Shown: positions 27,119-35,600 of the stretch, piece after piece
How the letters are laid out: each line of letters begins with the position of its first letter
Position numbering within the stretch: position 1 is the first letter of the stretch
Translations under genes and position numbers: made by a program
Assembly: GCA_041396125.1 (NCBI GenBank)
Contig: JAWKZG010000003.1
Span: 318,954-382,953, forward strand
Reading direction: 5' to 3'
DNA: 64,000 nucleotides
Origin: JAWKZG01 sp041396125
GTDB taxonomy: Bacteria > Pseudomonadota > Gammaproteobacteria > Competibacterales > Competibacteraceae
Notes under the pieces: model-generated
Database searches by the model: none
Seen by the model: only the letters and a program-made list of their open reading frames with translations
What the model was told of the DNA's origin: nothing

Positions 27119-27951
27119 AACAACCGCCAGCCGTGAGTGTTATAAAAGCGTAATGCCGCCCGCATAAACATTGCGATATGACGCCAGCCCTTGCGTGCAG
27201 CATGCCCCCCATAGTGCACAATGCAAACCGAGGGCACATAAACAGTGCGGGCTTTGGCAGCAGCTATCCGAATACTGAGGTCATAATCTTCGAAATATAA
27301 AAAATATGCCGGATCAAAACCATTTATGCTGCGCACGACGGAACCTCGCAGCCACATGAAACACCCGCTGACCAAGGGCACATCCCAAACCGGCTTCGTA
27401 TCAATCACGTCCCTCATCTCATAACGCGCCAAACGCTGGTTGAATAGCTGTTGTAGTCCGGCCGGCGCAAATCCACGCAGCAGTAAATCAACAACGGCCG
27501 GATAACGTTTGCAAAGATAGTCAGTCGTACCATCAGGCCCTTGTACTGCGGGGGCCAGCAAACCTGCCTGCGGATAACGCTGCATAAAATCCAAAGCGGC
27601 AATAATGGCATCAGCCGCCAACACAACATCCGGGTTTAGAACCAGATGATAGTCACTGGAAGATTGCAATATGGCCAGATTATGACCTCGACCATAGCCG
27701 ATATTACCGTGTCCCCGTATCCATTCGATATTATGAAATGACGCCAGCATCGCTGCAGGCCGCTCATCAACCTCGTTAGCTCTAGTTGAGTCTGGATTAT
27801 TATCCACCAGCACAAGCCGTACAGTTCCTAAGCACTTATTTTGCAAAGCGATACCGACCGCCCCCGCCAGACTACTCAGGCATTCCAGCAATAAGCGTGT
27901 ATCGGTGCGAAACAGGACGATTGAAATGGTTAAGGATGGGGGCGACAGCAC
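27115..27951 (-). CDS. Family 2 glycosyltransferase (rhamnosyltransferase-like)
   Basis: GT-A fold transferase, 278 residues, cytoplasmic. The N-terminal ISIVLFRTDTRLLLECLSSL, VLVDNNPDS, the nucleotide-sugar site HGNIGYGRGHNLAI and the DXD-like LVLNPDVVL are visible. The catalytic C-terminal segment VSGCFMWLRGSVVRSINGFD followed by FLYFEDYDLSIR carries the ED pair typical of dTDP-rhamnosyl-like GT2 enzymes. It is followed by the initiating transferase with a 4-base overlap and preceded by an acyltransferase gene 18 bases upstream, so these act in one pathway. Donor sugar cannot be fixed from sequence. Confidence 0.87.
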   Translation of the reverse strand: MLSPPSLTISIVLFRTDTRLLLECLSSLAGAVGIALQNKCLGTVRLVLVDNNPDSTRANEVDERPAAMLASFHNIEWIRGHGNIGYGRGHNLAILQSSSDYHLVLNPDVVLAADAIIAALDFMQRYPQAGLLAPAVQGPDGTTDYLCKRYPAVVDLLLRGFAPAGLQQLFNQRLARYEMRDVIDTKPVWDVPLVSGCFMWLRGSVVRSINGFDPAYFLYFEDYDLSIRIAAAKARTVYVPSVCIVHYGGHAARKGWRHIAMFMRAALRFYNTHGWRLL

Positions 27952-27969
27952 ACGGTCCCGACCTTTGTC

Positions 27970-28575
27970 TCAGCGACGTAACCAGGCAGCCCAGAAACGC
28001 TTTTTTTTCAAGCGTTTCTGAGTAGGCTCAAATCCTTTACGGTAACGCAGCACTCGAGCCGGATTACCCGCAGCTATAGCCGCTTTCGGTATATCGCGGG
28101 TTACTACGCTGCCAGCACCGACCACGGCACCTTCGCCAATCGTAACTCCTTGCAGGACCGTCGCTCCAGCAGCAATCCATGCCCCTCGACCGATATCAAT
28201 TGACTGATAAGTGAGGGGATTACGCCAGATGCTAAGGTGCGCACCATCAATTAAATGACCGGCAGAAAGGATTTTGACATGCGAACCAATCAATACCTCG
28301 TCACCAATGCGTAGTCCACCTTCACCCGAAAGATAGCAAAACGAATTAACGATGACATGATTGCCGAAAATCAGGTTGGTATCGGGATGTTGGGCGGGGT
28401 CCCCCAAGACGAGGCGGATGTGATCATACAGGCTGACATCTTGCCCTAAAAAAATGCCATGATCCTGCATTTGCCGCTGTTCGCGCAGTATAGTAACAGA
28501 AGGTGAGATACGACAGTTCTCACCAATAGCATCAATGCCCGGAAAAGTGGTCGTAACAGGAGGAACACCTAACAT
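27970..28575 (-). CDS. Left-handed beta-helix acyltransferase (WcaF/NeuD-like)
   Basis: Trimeric hexapeptide-repeat O- or N-acetyltransferase, 201 residues. Repeats of the form (I/V)Gxxxx run from IGENCRISPSVTILR through IFGNHVIVNSFCYLSG and IGDEVLIGSHVKIL. The active-site His is in SAGHLIDGAHL, and the end is the classical IGRGAWIAAGATVLQGVTIG with AVVGAGSVVTRDIP and AAGNPARVLRYR. It modifies a sugar of the repeat unit or its nucleotide precursor using acetyl-CoA. The Lys/Arg-rich tail (RLKKKRFWAAWLRR) is unusual for the family and might touch the membrane. Located inside the second glycan locus between PpiC and GT2 genes. Confidence 0.85.
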   Translation of the reverse strand: MLGVPPVTTTFPGIDAIGENCRISPSVTILREQRQMQDHGIFLGQDVSLYDHIRLVLGDPAQHPDTNLIFGNHVIVNSFCYLSGEGGLRIGDEVLIGSHVKILSAGHLIDGAHLSIWRNPLTYQSIDIGRGAWIAAGATVLQGVTIGEGAVVGAGSVVTRDIPKAAIAAGNPARVLRYRKGFEPTQKRLKKKRFWAAWLRR

Positions 28576-28584
28576 CAGCGATGA

Positions 28585-29433
28585 TCATTGCTGTTGTAGT
28601 GCTGAGGATACATCATTAATCAAAAGATTAACCGGCCATTTCTTTTTGAGTTCATTGATTAGCGCTCTATAACGCTGTTTATTGCAATGTTTTAGATATT
28701 CTTCTGTAATAATGTTTTGAACCGCATCGTATGAATCGAGAATCGGCTCTCGCCGTGCCATAATCTGATACAGGTTCACCAGCCCGGAGTGTTCTACAAC
28801 AGGGCCAATATACTGACCGATTTCAGCGCTAACAAACTGATCGTAAACCGAATTTTCGTCATCCTGGATAGCAATATAGCCTACATCACCTGCTTTCGAT
28901 TTACTTAATTCATCCTGAGAATACTTTGCTACCGCTGTCGGAAAATCTATTACGTTATCTGCCAGTTCGTCTCTGATTTTTAATAGTTTATCTTCAGCAT
29001 TTTTTATGTCTTTAACAGTTTTGGCTTTAAGGCTGATTCTCCGTGCCCGAACGTAGTAAGGGGTTGAAAACAACTCAGGGAAATCCTGATAAAACATTTT
29101 TAACTGAGCTTCTCCCGGCTGCTCACAAGCTTCGAGTAATTTGCCGCGCACTATTCTTGAATACAATAAATCATTTCTGACAGCATCATCAGGCCGCTTA
29201 ATCTGCTGCGCTTCACCTTCCCAGACTAGCAATTTCTGCTCAATCAGGACTGTAAGTAGTTTTTCAGGCCCGTTCGGTGTACTAAGATATCCTCTTAAAT
29301 TCATGGATTTTTTTGCAAAATTATGCAGATCATCCACTGTAATTTTATCGTTGCCCACTGTAGCAAGAGTTTCGGATGCCTGACAGGCCCCTCCCAGCAA
29401 CAAAAGAACAAGGAAAGCTATATTCTTCATCAT
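28585..29433 (-). CDS. Periplasmic PpiC/parvulin-type peptidyl-prolyl isomerase (EpsD-like)
   Basis: Exported foldase, 282 residues. An N-terminal signal (MMKNIAFLVLLLLGGACQAS) precedes ETLATVGNDKITVDDLHNFA, the SurA/PpiD-like N-terminal helix region. The parvulin core is recognisable from RARRISLKAKTVKDIKNAED through FPTAVAKYSQDELSKSKAGD (VGYI following) and EIGQYIGPVVEHSGLVNLYQ with IMARREP. The signal end GGAC is lipobox-like but imperfect, so it could be soluble or lipid-anchored. PpiC proteins of this length recur in exopolysaccharide loci (EpsD family), where they are thought to help outer-membrane or secretion components fold. Its 6-base distance to the FG-GAP lipoprotein gene suggests a functional pair. 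Confidence 0.82.
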   Translation of the reverse strand: MMKNIAFLVLLLLGGACQASETLATVGNDKITVDDLHNFAKKSMNLRGYLSTPNGPEKLLTVLIEQKLLVWEGEAQQIKRPDDAVRNDLLYSRIVRGKLLEACEQPGEAQLKMFYQDFPELFSTPYYVRARRISLKAKTVKDIKNAEDKLLKIRDELADNVIDFPTAVAKYSQDELSKSKAGDVGYIAIQDDENSVYDQFVSAEIGQYIGPVVEHSGLVNLYQIMARREPILDSYDAVQNIITEEYLKHCNKQRYRALINELKKKWPVNLLINDVSSALQQQ

Positions 29434-29439
29434 CCGGCT

Positions 29440-30684
29440 CTAAAACTGTATGGTTTTCATATTGTCAACAATAGGTCCAAAAAAAATTTCGATTTGATTA
29501 CCTGCGGAATTGGCAAATATTAAATCCATCTGATTATCGCCATCGATATCCATAAACTGCAAATCTTGCGGCATGCTACCTAGTGTTGCACGGCGCCAGT
29601 ATGACCATGTACCGCCATCAACCCGCTGTGCAACTATGACAGCCTCCCATTCCGCTAACGCGAGAATAGTTTCTTTGCTGTCTGAATCTCGATGAACGGC
29701 AGCAGAAATGTAGCCATTGCTTTGTGCCGGAATGGATTCGGTGCCGCTAATTTGGCCTTTACCGTCACCGTAATAAATAGCGGCTGATTTCCCCAGTTCC
29801 AGAGCAATCAACAAATCCGAATGACCATCGCCATCAATATCGCCAACGGCTGTTTCACGCGGGCGACTGCCTGTTTGGCCGAGCAAGACATCAACTTTGA
29901 ACTCACGCTGGCCTACATTTTTGGCCCAACGCACCGAGTCTGATTGCCAATCACTCCAGATAATATCCAGCAGACCGTCATTGTCCCAGTCAACCACTTT
30001 GGGGTAGGTTGGATCCTGACCTGCAGCAAGAAACTGTAGCTGAACAGATAAATCGGATTGCTGCCATAATACTGTGACTCGCGTCCCTTCATAAGGGCCT
30101 GAAATTAAATCAGGCAGACCATCCTGATCAAGATCAGCAATTATCAGCGATTGAGGAGGGTCGTCGGTAAGTAGTACATTGATTTTCTGTAAAGTGTCAC
30201 CTTGATAACGCCAGACTTCAATTTTCTTCTCGCCCTCAGCGGTCACAAGCAGCTCATTGATAGCGCCATCCTGATCCCAATCAACCCAGCGCACTGCATC
30301 AGGATGAAACCCGGTCTTTCCTTCTGCAAGCGGTATTACTTCGCGTTCAGTGCTAATGGACCAGAGCTGCAAATAACTATCCGCATGGCTTAATCCAGCG
30401 AGTAAGGCACCATCCTCTGTTTTCAGTACGGAGGTGCTCCATGGGGCCGGTATTTCCAGCACCATTGTATTTTTTGTCTGTGGCGCAACAACACGATTTG
30501 CAGACTTGGATGAAGCCAGGTCCTGAGTAGCTTGCTGGCTGGAAGGCGATGCGTCCTGTTGCGGTGGTGCAGCCTGATCGCATCCTGACAATAGAGCGAT
30601 CAGCGACAAGAGTGCCGCCCAAGAAAATGGCTTTCGATGCACGATAAAACTCTGGCAAGAAAAAGGGAGGGCGCGGTTACGCAC
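29440..30684 (-). CDS. FG-GAP/VCBS-repeat lipoprotein
   Basis: Predicted outer-membrane or periplasmic lipoprotein, 414 residues. Lipobox LIALLSGCDQ near residue 35, then a Gln/Ser-rich linker and a beta-propeller made of Ca-binding FG-GAP/VCBS repeats: VDWDQDGAINELLV, IADLDQDGLPDLISG, VDWDNDGLLDIIWSD, VGDIDGDGHSDLLIA and MDIDGDNQMDLIFAN. Such DxDxDG repeats bind calcium and are found in adhesins, lectins and secreted propellers. Located upstream of the PpiC gene and downstream of a secreted protein in the glycan locus, so a role in attaching, measuring or exporting the polymer is conceivable but unproven. The translation start may lie later than 30684, since 15-20 residues precede the hydrophobic core. 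Confidence 0.8.
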   Translation of the reverse strand: MRNRALPFSCQSFIVHRKPFSWAALLSLIALLSGCDQAAPPQQDASPSSQQATQDLASSKSANRVVAPQTKNTMVLEIPAPWSTSVLKTEDGALLAGLSHADSYLQLWSISTEREVIPLAEGKTGFHPDAVRWVDWDQDGAINELLVTAEGEKKIEVWRYQGDTLQKINVLLTDDPPQSLIIADLDQDGLPDLISGPYEGTRVTVLWQQSDLSVQLQFLAAGQDPTYPKVVDWDNDGLLDIIWSDWQSDSVRWAKNVGQREFKVDVLLGQTGSRPRETAVGDIDGDGHSDLLIALELGKSAAIYYGDGKGQISGTESIPAQSNGYISAAVHRDSDSKETILALAEWEAVIVAQRVDGGTWSYWRRATLGSMPQDLQFMDIDGDNQMDLIFANSAGNQIEIFFGPIVDNMKTIQF

Positions 30685-30745
30685 TCTCCCTTTGAAAGAA
30701 GGGTCTTTGCTGCGGATTTAAAACCAACAGCAAAGTAAACTTGAT

Positions 30746-31651
30746 TTAGTCGTTATGAAGAATCGGGTTCAACACGGTTTGTGCCGCACCGAAAGCCTCG
30801 GAGTAGTAGACAGTGAAGCTGGCGATGCCATCTTCTTCACCGCTCTTACTCGCTACCGTGCTCAAATCCCAACGAATAAAGCCGGCTTTGAAACCAATCG
30901 GCTTATTGATGGCTTTGCTGTCGACAACGTTCAATTCTTTGTTAGGCAGATCCAAGGTGGTCGAGGCACGGTTTTGATCGGTATCGTAAATATTAACAGT
31001 ATACGAACCCGACACATCCTGAGCACTCCAGATCACAATGTCAGAAACTTCAATATCATCAACATAGTTCAGATATAGAATGTCGCCGTCATTCGCCTGT
31101 GCACCGGCATACAGACCAACAACTGAATCTGGACCTAAATCGATAACATTAGCGCCAAGTTTCAGATCATGCAGATACAAAGGAATGGCTGGAATATAAG
31201 CAACGTCATCCTGCCCTGGAAACACCTGGAATGCATTACCGGCCAAGCACGGAGCTGCAGATTCGCCGATGATCAGATCACTGCTGACCACACTGCTATG
31301 CACGAAAACATAGTAGCCCAGCTGGGGATCACCCGGGAATTTCGGTCCATTGTTGAACTTACCAGCCGCATCGCCGATGGTATCGCTGTGCGAAAAGGCA
31401 ACCCAGTCGTTTTTGCTGGTTTTGAATTCACCATCAATAACGTGTTTGGTATCAACATCAAAGAAAGTCCAATAAACGGTACCGCCACAAGCATCAGTCA
31501 AGCTGATTGCAGTCGAGGTTGAACCATCTTCAGCCCAGAGAGCATGGGGCACCAATACGCCCGATGCAAACTCGCTCGCATTAAGAGCGTGTGCAGCAGA
31601 CGAAACTCCCAGCACGCTGGACACAGCCAAAGCTAGCGTAATTTTTTTCAT
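30746..31651 (-). CDS. Secreted protein of unknown function
   Basis: 301 residues with a clear signal peptide (MKKITLALAVSSVLGVSSAA then HA) and no membrane span afterwards. The mature part is acidic and rich in beta-prone residues, with conserved-looking blocks such as LVPHALWAEDGSTSTAISLT, GTVYWTFFDVDTKHVIDGEF and GYYVFVHSSVVSSDLIIGES. Only two Cys are present (ACGG and APCLAG), perhaps one disulfide. No PEP-CTERM, LPXTG or autotransporter end is seen. I do not recognise the family. First gene of the second glycan locus, with a plausible promoter 134 bases upstream, so it may be expressed at a high level. An extracellular structural or matrix protein is a guess. Confidence 0.7.
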   Translation of the reverse strand: MKKITLALAVSSVLGVSSAAHALNASEFASGVLVPHALWAEDGSTSTAISLTDACGGTVYWTFFDVDTKHVIDGEFKTSKNDWVAFSHSDTIGDAAGKFNNGPKFPGDPQLGYYVFVHSSVVSSDLIIGESAAPCLAGNAFQVFPGQDDVAYIPAIPLYLHDLKLGANVIDLGPDSVVGLYAGAQANDGDILYLNYVDDIEVSDIVIWSAQDVSGSYTVNIYDTDQNRASTTLDLPNKELNVVDSKAINKPIGFKAGFIRWDLSTVASKSGEEDGIASFTVYYSEAFGAAQTVLNPILHND

Positions 31652-31976
31652 GGATGACTCCTGTTTTTCAACGAAAAAAGCAATTTCGAATATGAACCCA
31701 AGAACATGTACTAAAGGATTTTAGACCTGAGCGACAAGCAAACCAACAGTTTTTCAAATTCTCAAATCCCCAGCGTCCCTATTGATTATATAAAGGTTGG
31801 TCTAATCTACAACATTTTATAACCAAAACGCAACGCTTTCTCAAAAAAACCACAAATCCCGGTCAATCTGTTACATCCCTGATAATTGGTCTAGTGTCAA
31901 ATATACTACATTGCAACTCAACTAGGGACAAATAATCTCTGCACCACAACCACAATCTCAGATGGGTTGTCACGCC
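31652..31976. other. Intergenic region upstream of the second glycan locus
   Basis: About 325 A+T-rich bases between two minus-strand genes. Apart from the promoter at 31785-31812 I see nothing firm. No ops element is present here, in contrast to the first polysaccharide locus. Confidence 0.6.
31785..31812 (-). promoter_or_regulatory. Probable sigma-70 promoter of the secreted-protein gene
   Basis: Minus strand TTGTAG (31812-31807), 16-base spacer, perfect TATAAT (31790-31785). Leaves a 5' untranslated leader of about 125 bases. The -35 is weak, so confidence is moderate. Confidence 0.5.
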
Positions 31977-32429
31977 TTATGACCCTAATCGCGGTTTAGG
32001 CGGAGAATGATACCATTTCCCATCTATTTCTACCCAGCTATCCTTCAGTTTCGTTGTCAAAGGCTCCATCATGCCAGGTACCACGATTTGCATCTCCAGA
32101 AGTGCGATTGCCTGCTCAGGTGCGACGACTTCAACATTCAAAACCGCGACTTCTTCGTAAATCAGCTTGCCTGTGCCACGCACATATTTTGATAGCGGCA
32201 CTGTACCATTCGCTTTAACGACTTCATATTCATAGGCCAGCACTGCATCACCTGAAACTTTAGCATCCCAATAAGCACGGACACGCTGCTCCAAACTCTG
32301 ATCAGCTTGAGCAAAAGGCACGATGCAGACTATGCCCACTATAACGAACATCGTACTCACGACTAGACGGACATAGCCTGAGTGATGGAAAAAAAATGAA
32401 ATCATTTGCTTCATAATCAATAATGTCAA
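31977..32429 (-). CDS. Small exported protein of unknown function
   Basis: 150 residues. An N-terminal hydrophobic stretch (VRLVVSTMFVIVGIVCIVPF) ends with AQADQ, a likely signal-peptidase site. The mature domain begins SLEQRVRAYWDAKVSGDAVL and has alternating strands ending DSWVEIDGKWYHSPPKP, a layout like NTF2/SnoaL-type alpha+beta domains where WVEIDGKWY is a common final strand. Fold suggestion is tentative. The start may be Met 6 (32414) instead of 32429. It is isolated: over 300 bases separate it from the glycan locus and 220 from uvrA. Confidence 0.6.
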   Translation of the reverse strand: MTLLIMKQMISFFFHHSGYVRLVVSTMFVIVGIVCIVPFAQADQSLEQRVRAYWDAKVSGDAVLAYEYEVVKANGTVPLSKYVRGTGKLIYEEVAVLNVEVVAPEQAIALLEMQIVVPGMMEPLTTKLKDSWVEIDGKWYHSPPKPRLGS

Positions 32430-32653
32430 TGCCGTTTAGCAAACGTGCCTGAAAAAGGCGTTATTCTTAATAATCGAATACCCATCCACTTCAACACACA
32501 TGAACTTAACCAGAAAATTCAAAAAGATAAAACCGATCACTGAAAGGCAGGGTAATCTAACACGCTTAGCATCTGAACCTTACTAATTAAGTATACCGGG
32601 TAAGACTCCTTAAGCCTATAGTTTCCTGCAACTTTCAGAGCAAAACACCATGC

Positions 32654-35600
32654 TTAACTTGATGTTGAAATAACTTTTGGCTTACGACTGCGTCCCTGTA
32701 GAAAACGACGCAGAAATTTTGCCGTCTGTGAACCTTTGCGTACTTTGCTAAAATCCGTTGGTGAACCCTGCACAACGACCCGTCCACCCTTGTCGCCGCC
32801 TTCAGGTCCCATATCAATAATCCAGTCAGCCTCGGCAATAACATCCAGATTATGCTCGACCAGTATCACGGTGTTACCGGCATCCACCAGCCGGTGCAGC
32901 ACCCGGATCAGTTTTTCCACATCGGCCATGTGCAAACCGATGGTAGGTTCGTCCAGAATATATAATGTGTGGTGGGATTTGCTGCTGCCGGCACCTGGCC
33001 GGACTACCTGAGGTTTCACCTTAGCCAGTTCTGTGACCAATTTGATACGCTGCGCCTCGCCACCTGACAAGGTCGGGCTCTGCTGACCCAATGTCAAATA
33101 CCCCAATCCGACATCTTGCAGCAAACACAAGGCATGATGAATGCTGCGATGAGCTTTAAAAAATACTACAGCTTCATCCACACTCATCTGTAAAATTTCG
33201 CCAACCGATTTACCACGCAAAGTGACGGCCAGCGTCTCACTATCGAACCGCAATCCACCACAAAGTTCACAAGGCACTTTCACATCTGGCAGGAAACTCA
33301 TCTCTATTTTTTGTATGCCCTGCCCTTCGCAGCTGTTGCAGCGCCCGCCAGAGGTATTGAAAGAAAACCGGCTGGCACTGTAACCACGCAGGCGCGCTTC
33401 CTGGGTATCGGCGAACAGGCGTCGGATATGATCCCAAAAACCGACATACGTTGCCGGGCAAGAACGAGGCGTTTTCCCGATCGGGGTCTGATCCACTTCC
33501 AGCAGACGCTGCACATCTTGCCAACCCTCGAGTGCGCGGCACCCCTGTACCTGGCCCGCGCTGGATTTTTTCTGGCGCTGGCCCGCCAGCAGTTTTTTGA
33601 GACTGCCGCCCACTATCTGCCGCACCAGCGTGGATTTGCCGGAACCGGATACGCCGGTTACGCAAACCAGACGCTGCAAAGGGATAGTTACATCGATATC
33701 TTGTAAATTGTTCAGGCGAGCACCACGGATAACAAGTGCGCTCCCGGCGCTTTGTTGTTCGCGCGGCGCTACCAGCGGATGTTGTAGTGGCTGGCGCAGA
33801 AACTGTCCGGTGGTGAGCGCGGACTGGCCATGATTGCCTCGATCCCGCCTGTCGCCACCACTTCGCCACCTTGCGAACCGGCACCCGGCCCCAGGTCAAT
33901 AATATAGTCGGCGCGCCGGATGGTGTCCTCGTCGTGTTCGACCACCAGCACGGTATTACCTTTATGCTCCAACCGACTCAAGGTATCCAGCAGCATTTTA
34001 TTATCGCGCGGGTGCAAACCAATGGTGGGCTCATCCAGGATATAACACACACCCCGCAGATTCGATCCCAATTGTGCTGCCAGCCGAATCCGCTGCGCCT
34101 CGCCACCAGACAAGGTCGGGGCGGTCCGATCCAGGCTCAAATAAGACAGCCCAACTTCGCGCAAAAACGCCAGCCGGGCACGCAACTCAGTCAAGATATC
34201 GCGCCCGATACCGGCCTCGCGACCGTGCAGTTTCAGTCCCCGGAAATAGCGTTCGGCCTCCTGCACAGATAATGCGGTCAAAGCGGCGATGGAACGATCA
34301 CGGAATTTCACCGCCAGGGCCTGCGGGCATAAACGCTGGCCCTGGCAGCTGCGACATACCCGTGCTTCCCCTTCGTACCAGGCATTCCACCAGGCTTCCT
34401 CTCCGCTTTGCTCGGCATCAAAGCCGTCCAGCTGCAGCCCAGTGCCATAGCAGCTCTCACACCAGCCGTGTTTAGAGTTATAGGAAAACAGACGCGGATC
34501 CAGTTCATTAAAGCTGCGACCACAGCCCGAGCAGGCACGACGGGTGGAAAAAATCCGTGATTTGCTGCTGGCAAGCACAATGACGCTGCCCTTGCCATAA
34601 TCCAGTGCCCGGATCAAACCAGCCCGTAGCGCCTGCTCATGCTCAGGGGTGATGGTGAGAGTAGCAACCGGCAGTTCGATATCATGTTCCTTAAAGCGAT
34701 CCAGTCGGGGCCAGTCAGCCGTAGGCAATAGTTCACCGTCAACCCGTAAAGCATCATAGCCCTTGCCCGCCGCCCATTTGGCCAGATCGGTGTAATAGCC
34801 TTTACGGGCAACGATCAGCGGTGCCAGTAGCTGAATTGTTTTACCTTTATAATCACGCAGAATTCGGGCAGCAATCTCGTCTGCGCTCTGTGGCTCAATC
34901 GGGACAGCACAATCCGGACAATACTGCACACCCATCTTGACAAACAGCAAGCGCAGAAAATGATAAATTTCCGTGAGTGTCGCCACCGTGGATTTGCGCC
35001 CGCCGCGGCTGGTGCGCTGTTCGATAGCAACAGTCGGCGGAATACCGTACAAAGCATCCATATCGGGCCGGGCAGCCGGTTGTACGAATTGGCGCGCATA
35101 CGCATTAAGCGACTCCAGATAGCGCCGCTGCCCCTCGGCAAACAGAATATCGAACGCCACGGTGGACTTACCCGAACCGGACACCCCGGTAATAACGGTA
35201 AACCCTTGCCGCGGGATATCCAGATCAATATTTTTCAGATTATGCTCGCGCGCGTTATGAATACGGATGGCATCTGCAGCCGCGCTAGCGCTCCGGGCAG
35301 GCACGGTATACGCTTGCGGGCTCGCTTCTGCTACCTGATCCAAGCCACGCAAGCGCTGCAAAGCCGTTTGATAATCGCGCAATGCCACGCCGGTATGACT
35401 GACAGGGTTTGTCATGACCGTCGCCGGCGTACCTTCACAGACCAGTGTCCCGCCGCCCTCGCCGCCTTCCGGGCCGAGATCGATCAACCAGTCGGCAGCC
35501 TGTATCACATCCAGATTATGCTCAATCACGACAATGCTATTGCCGGCATCCAGCAACCGCTGCAGCGCCTGCAACAGTTTGGCAATATCCTCGAAATGCA

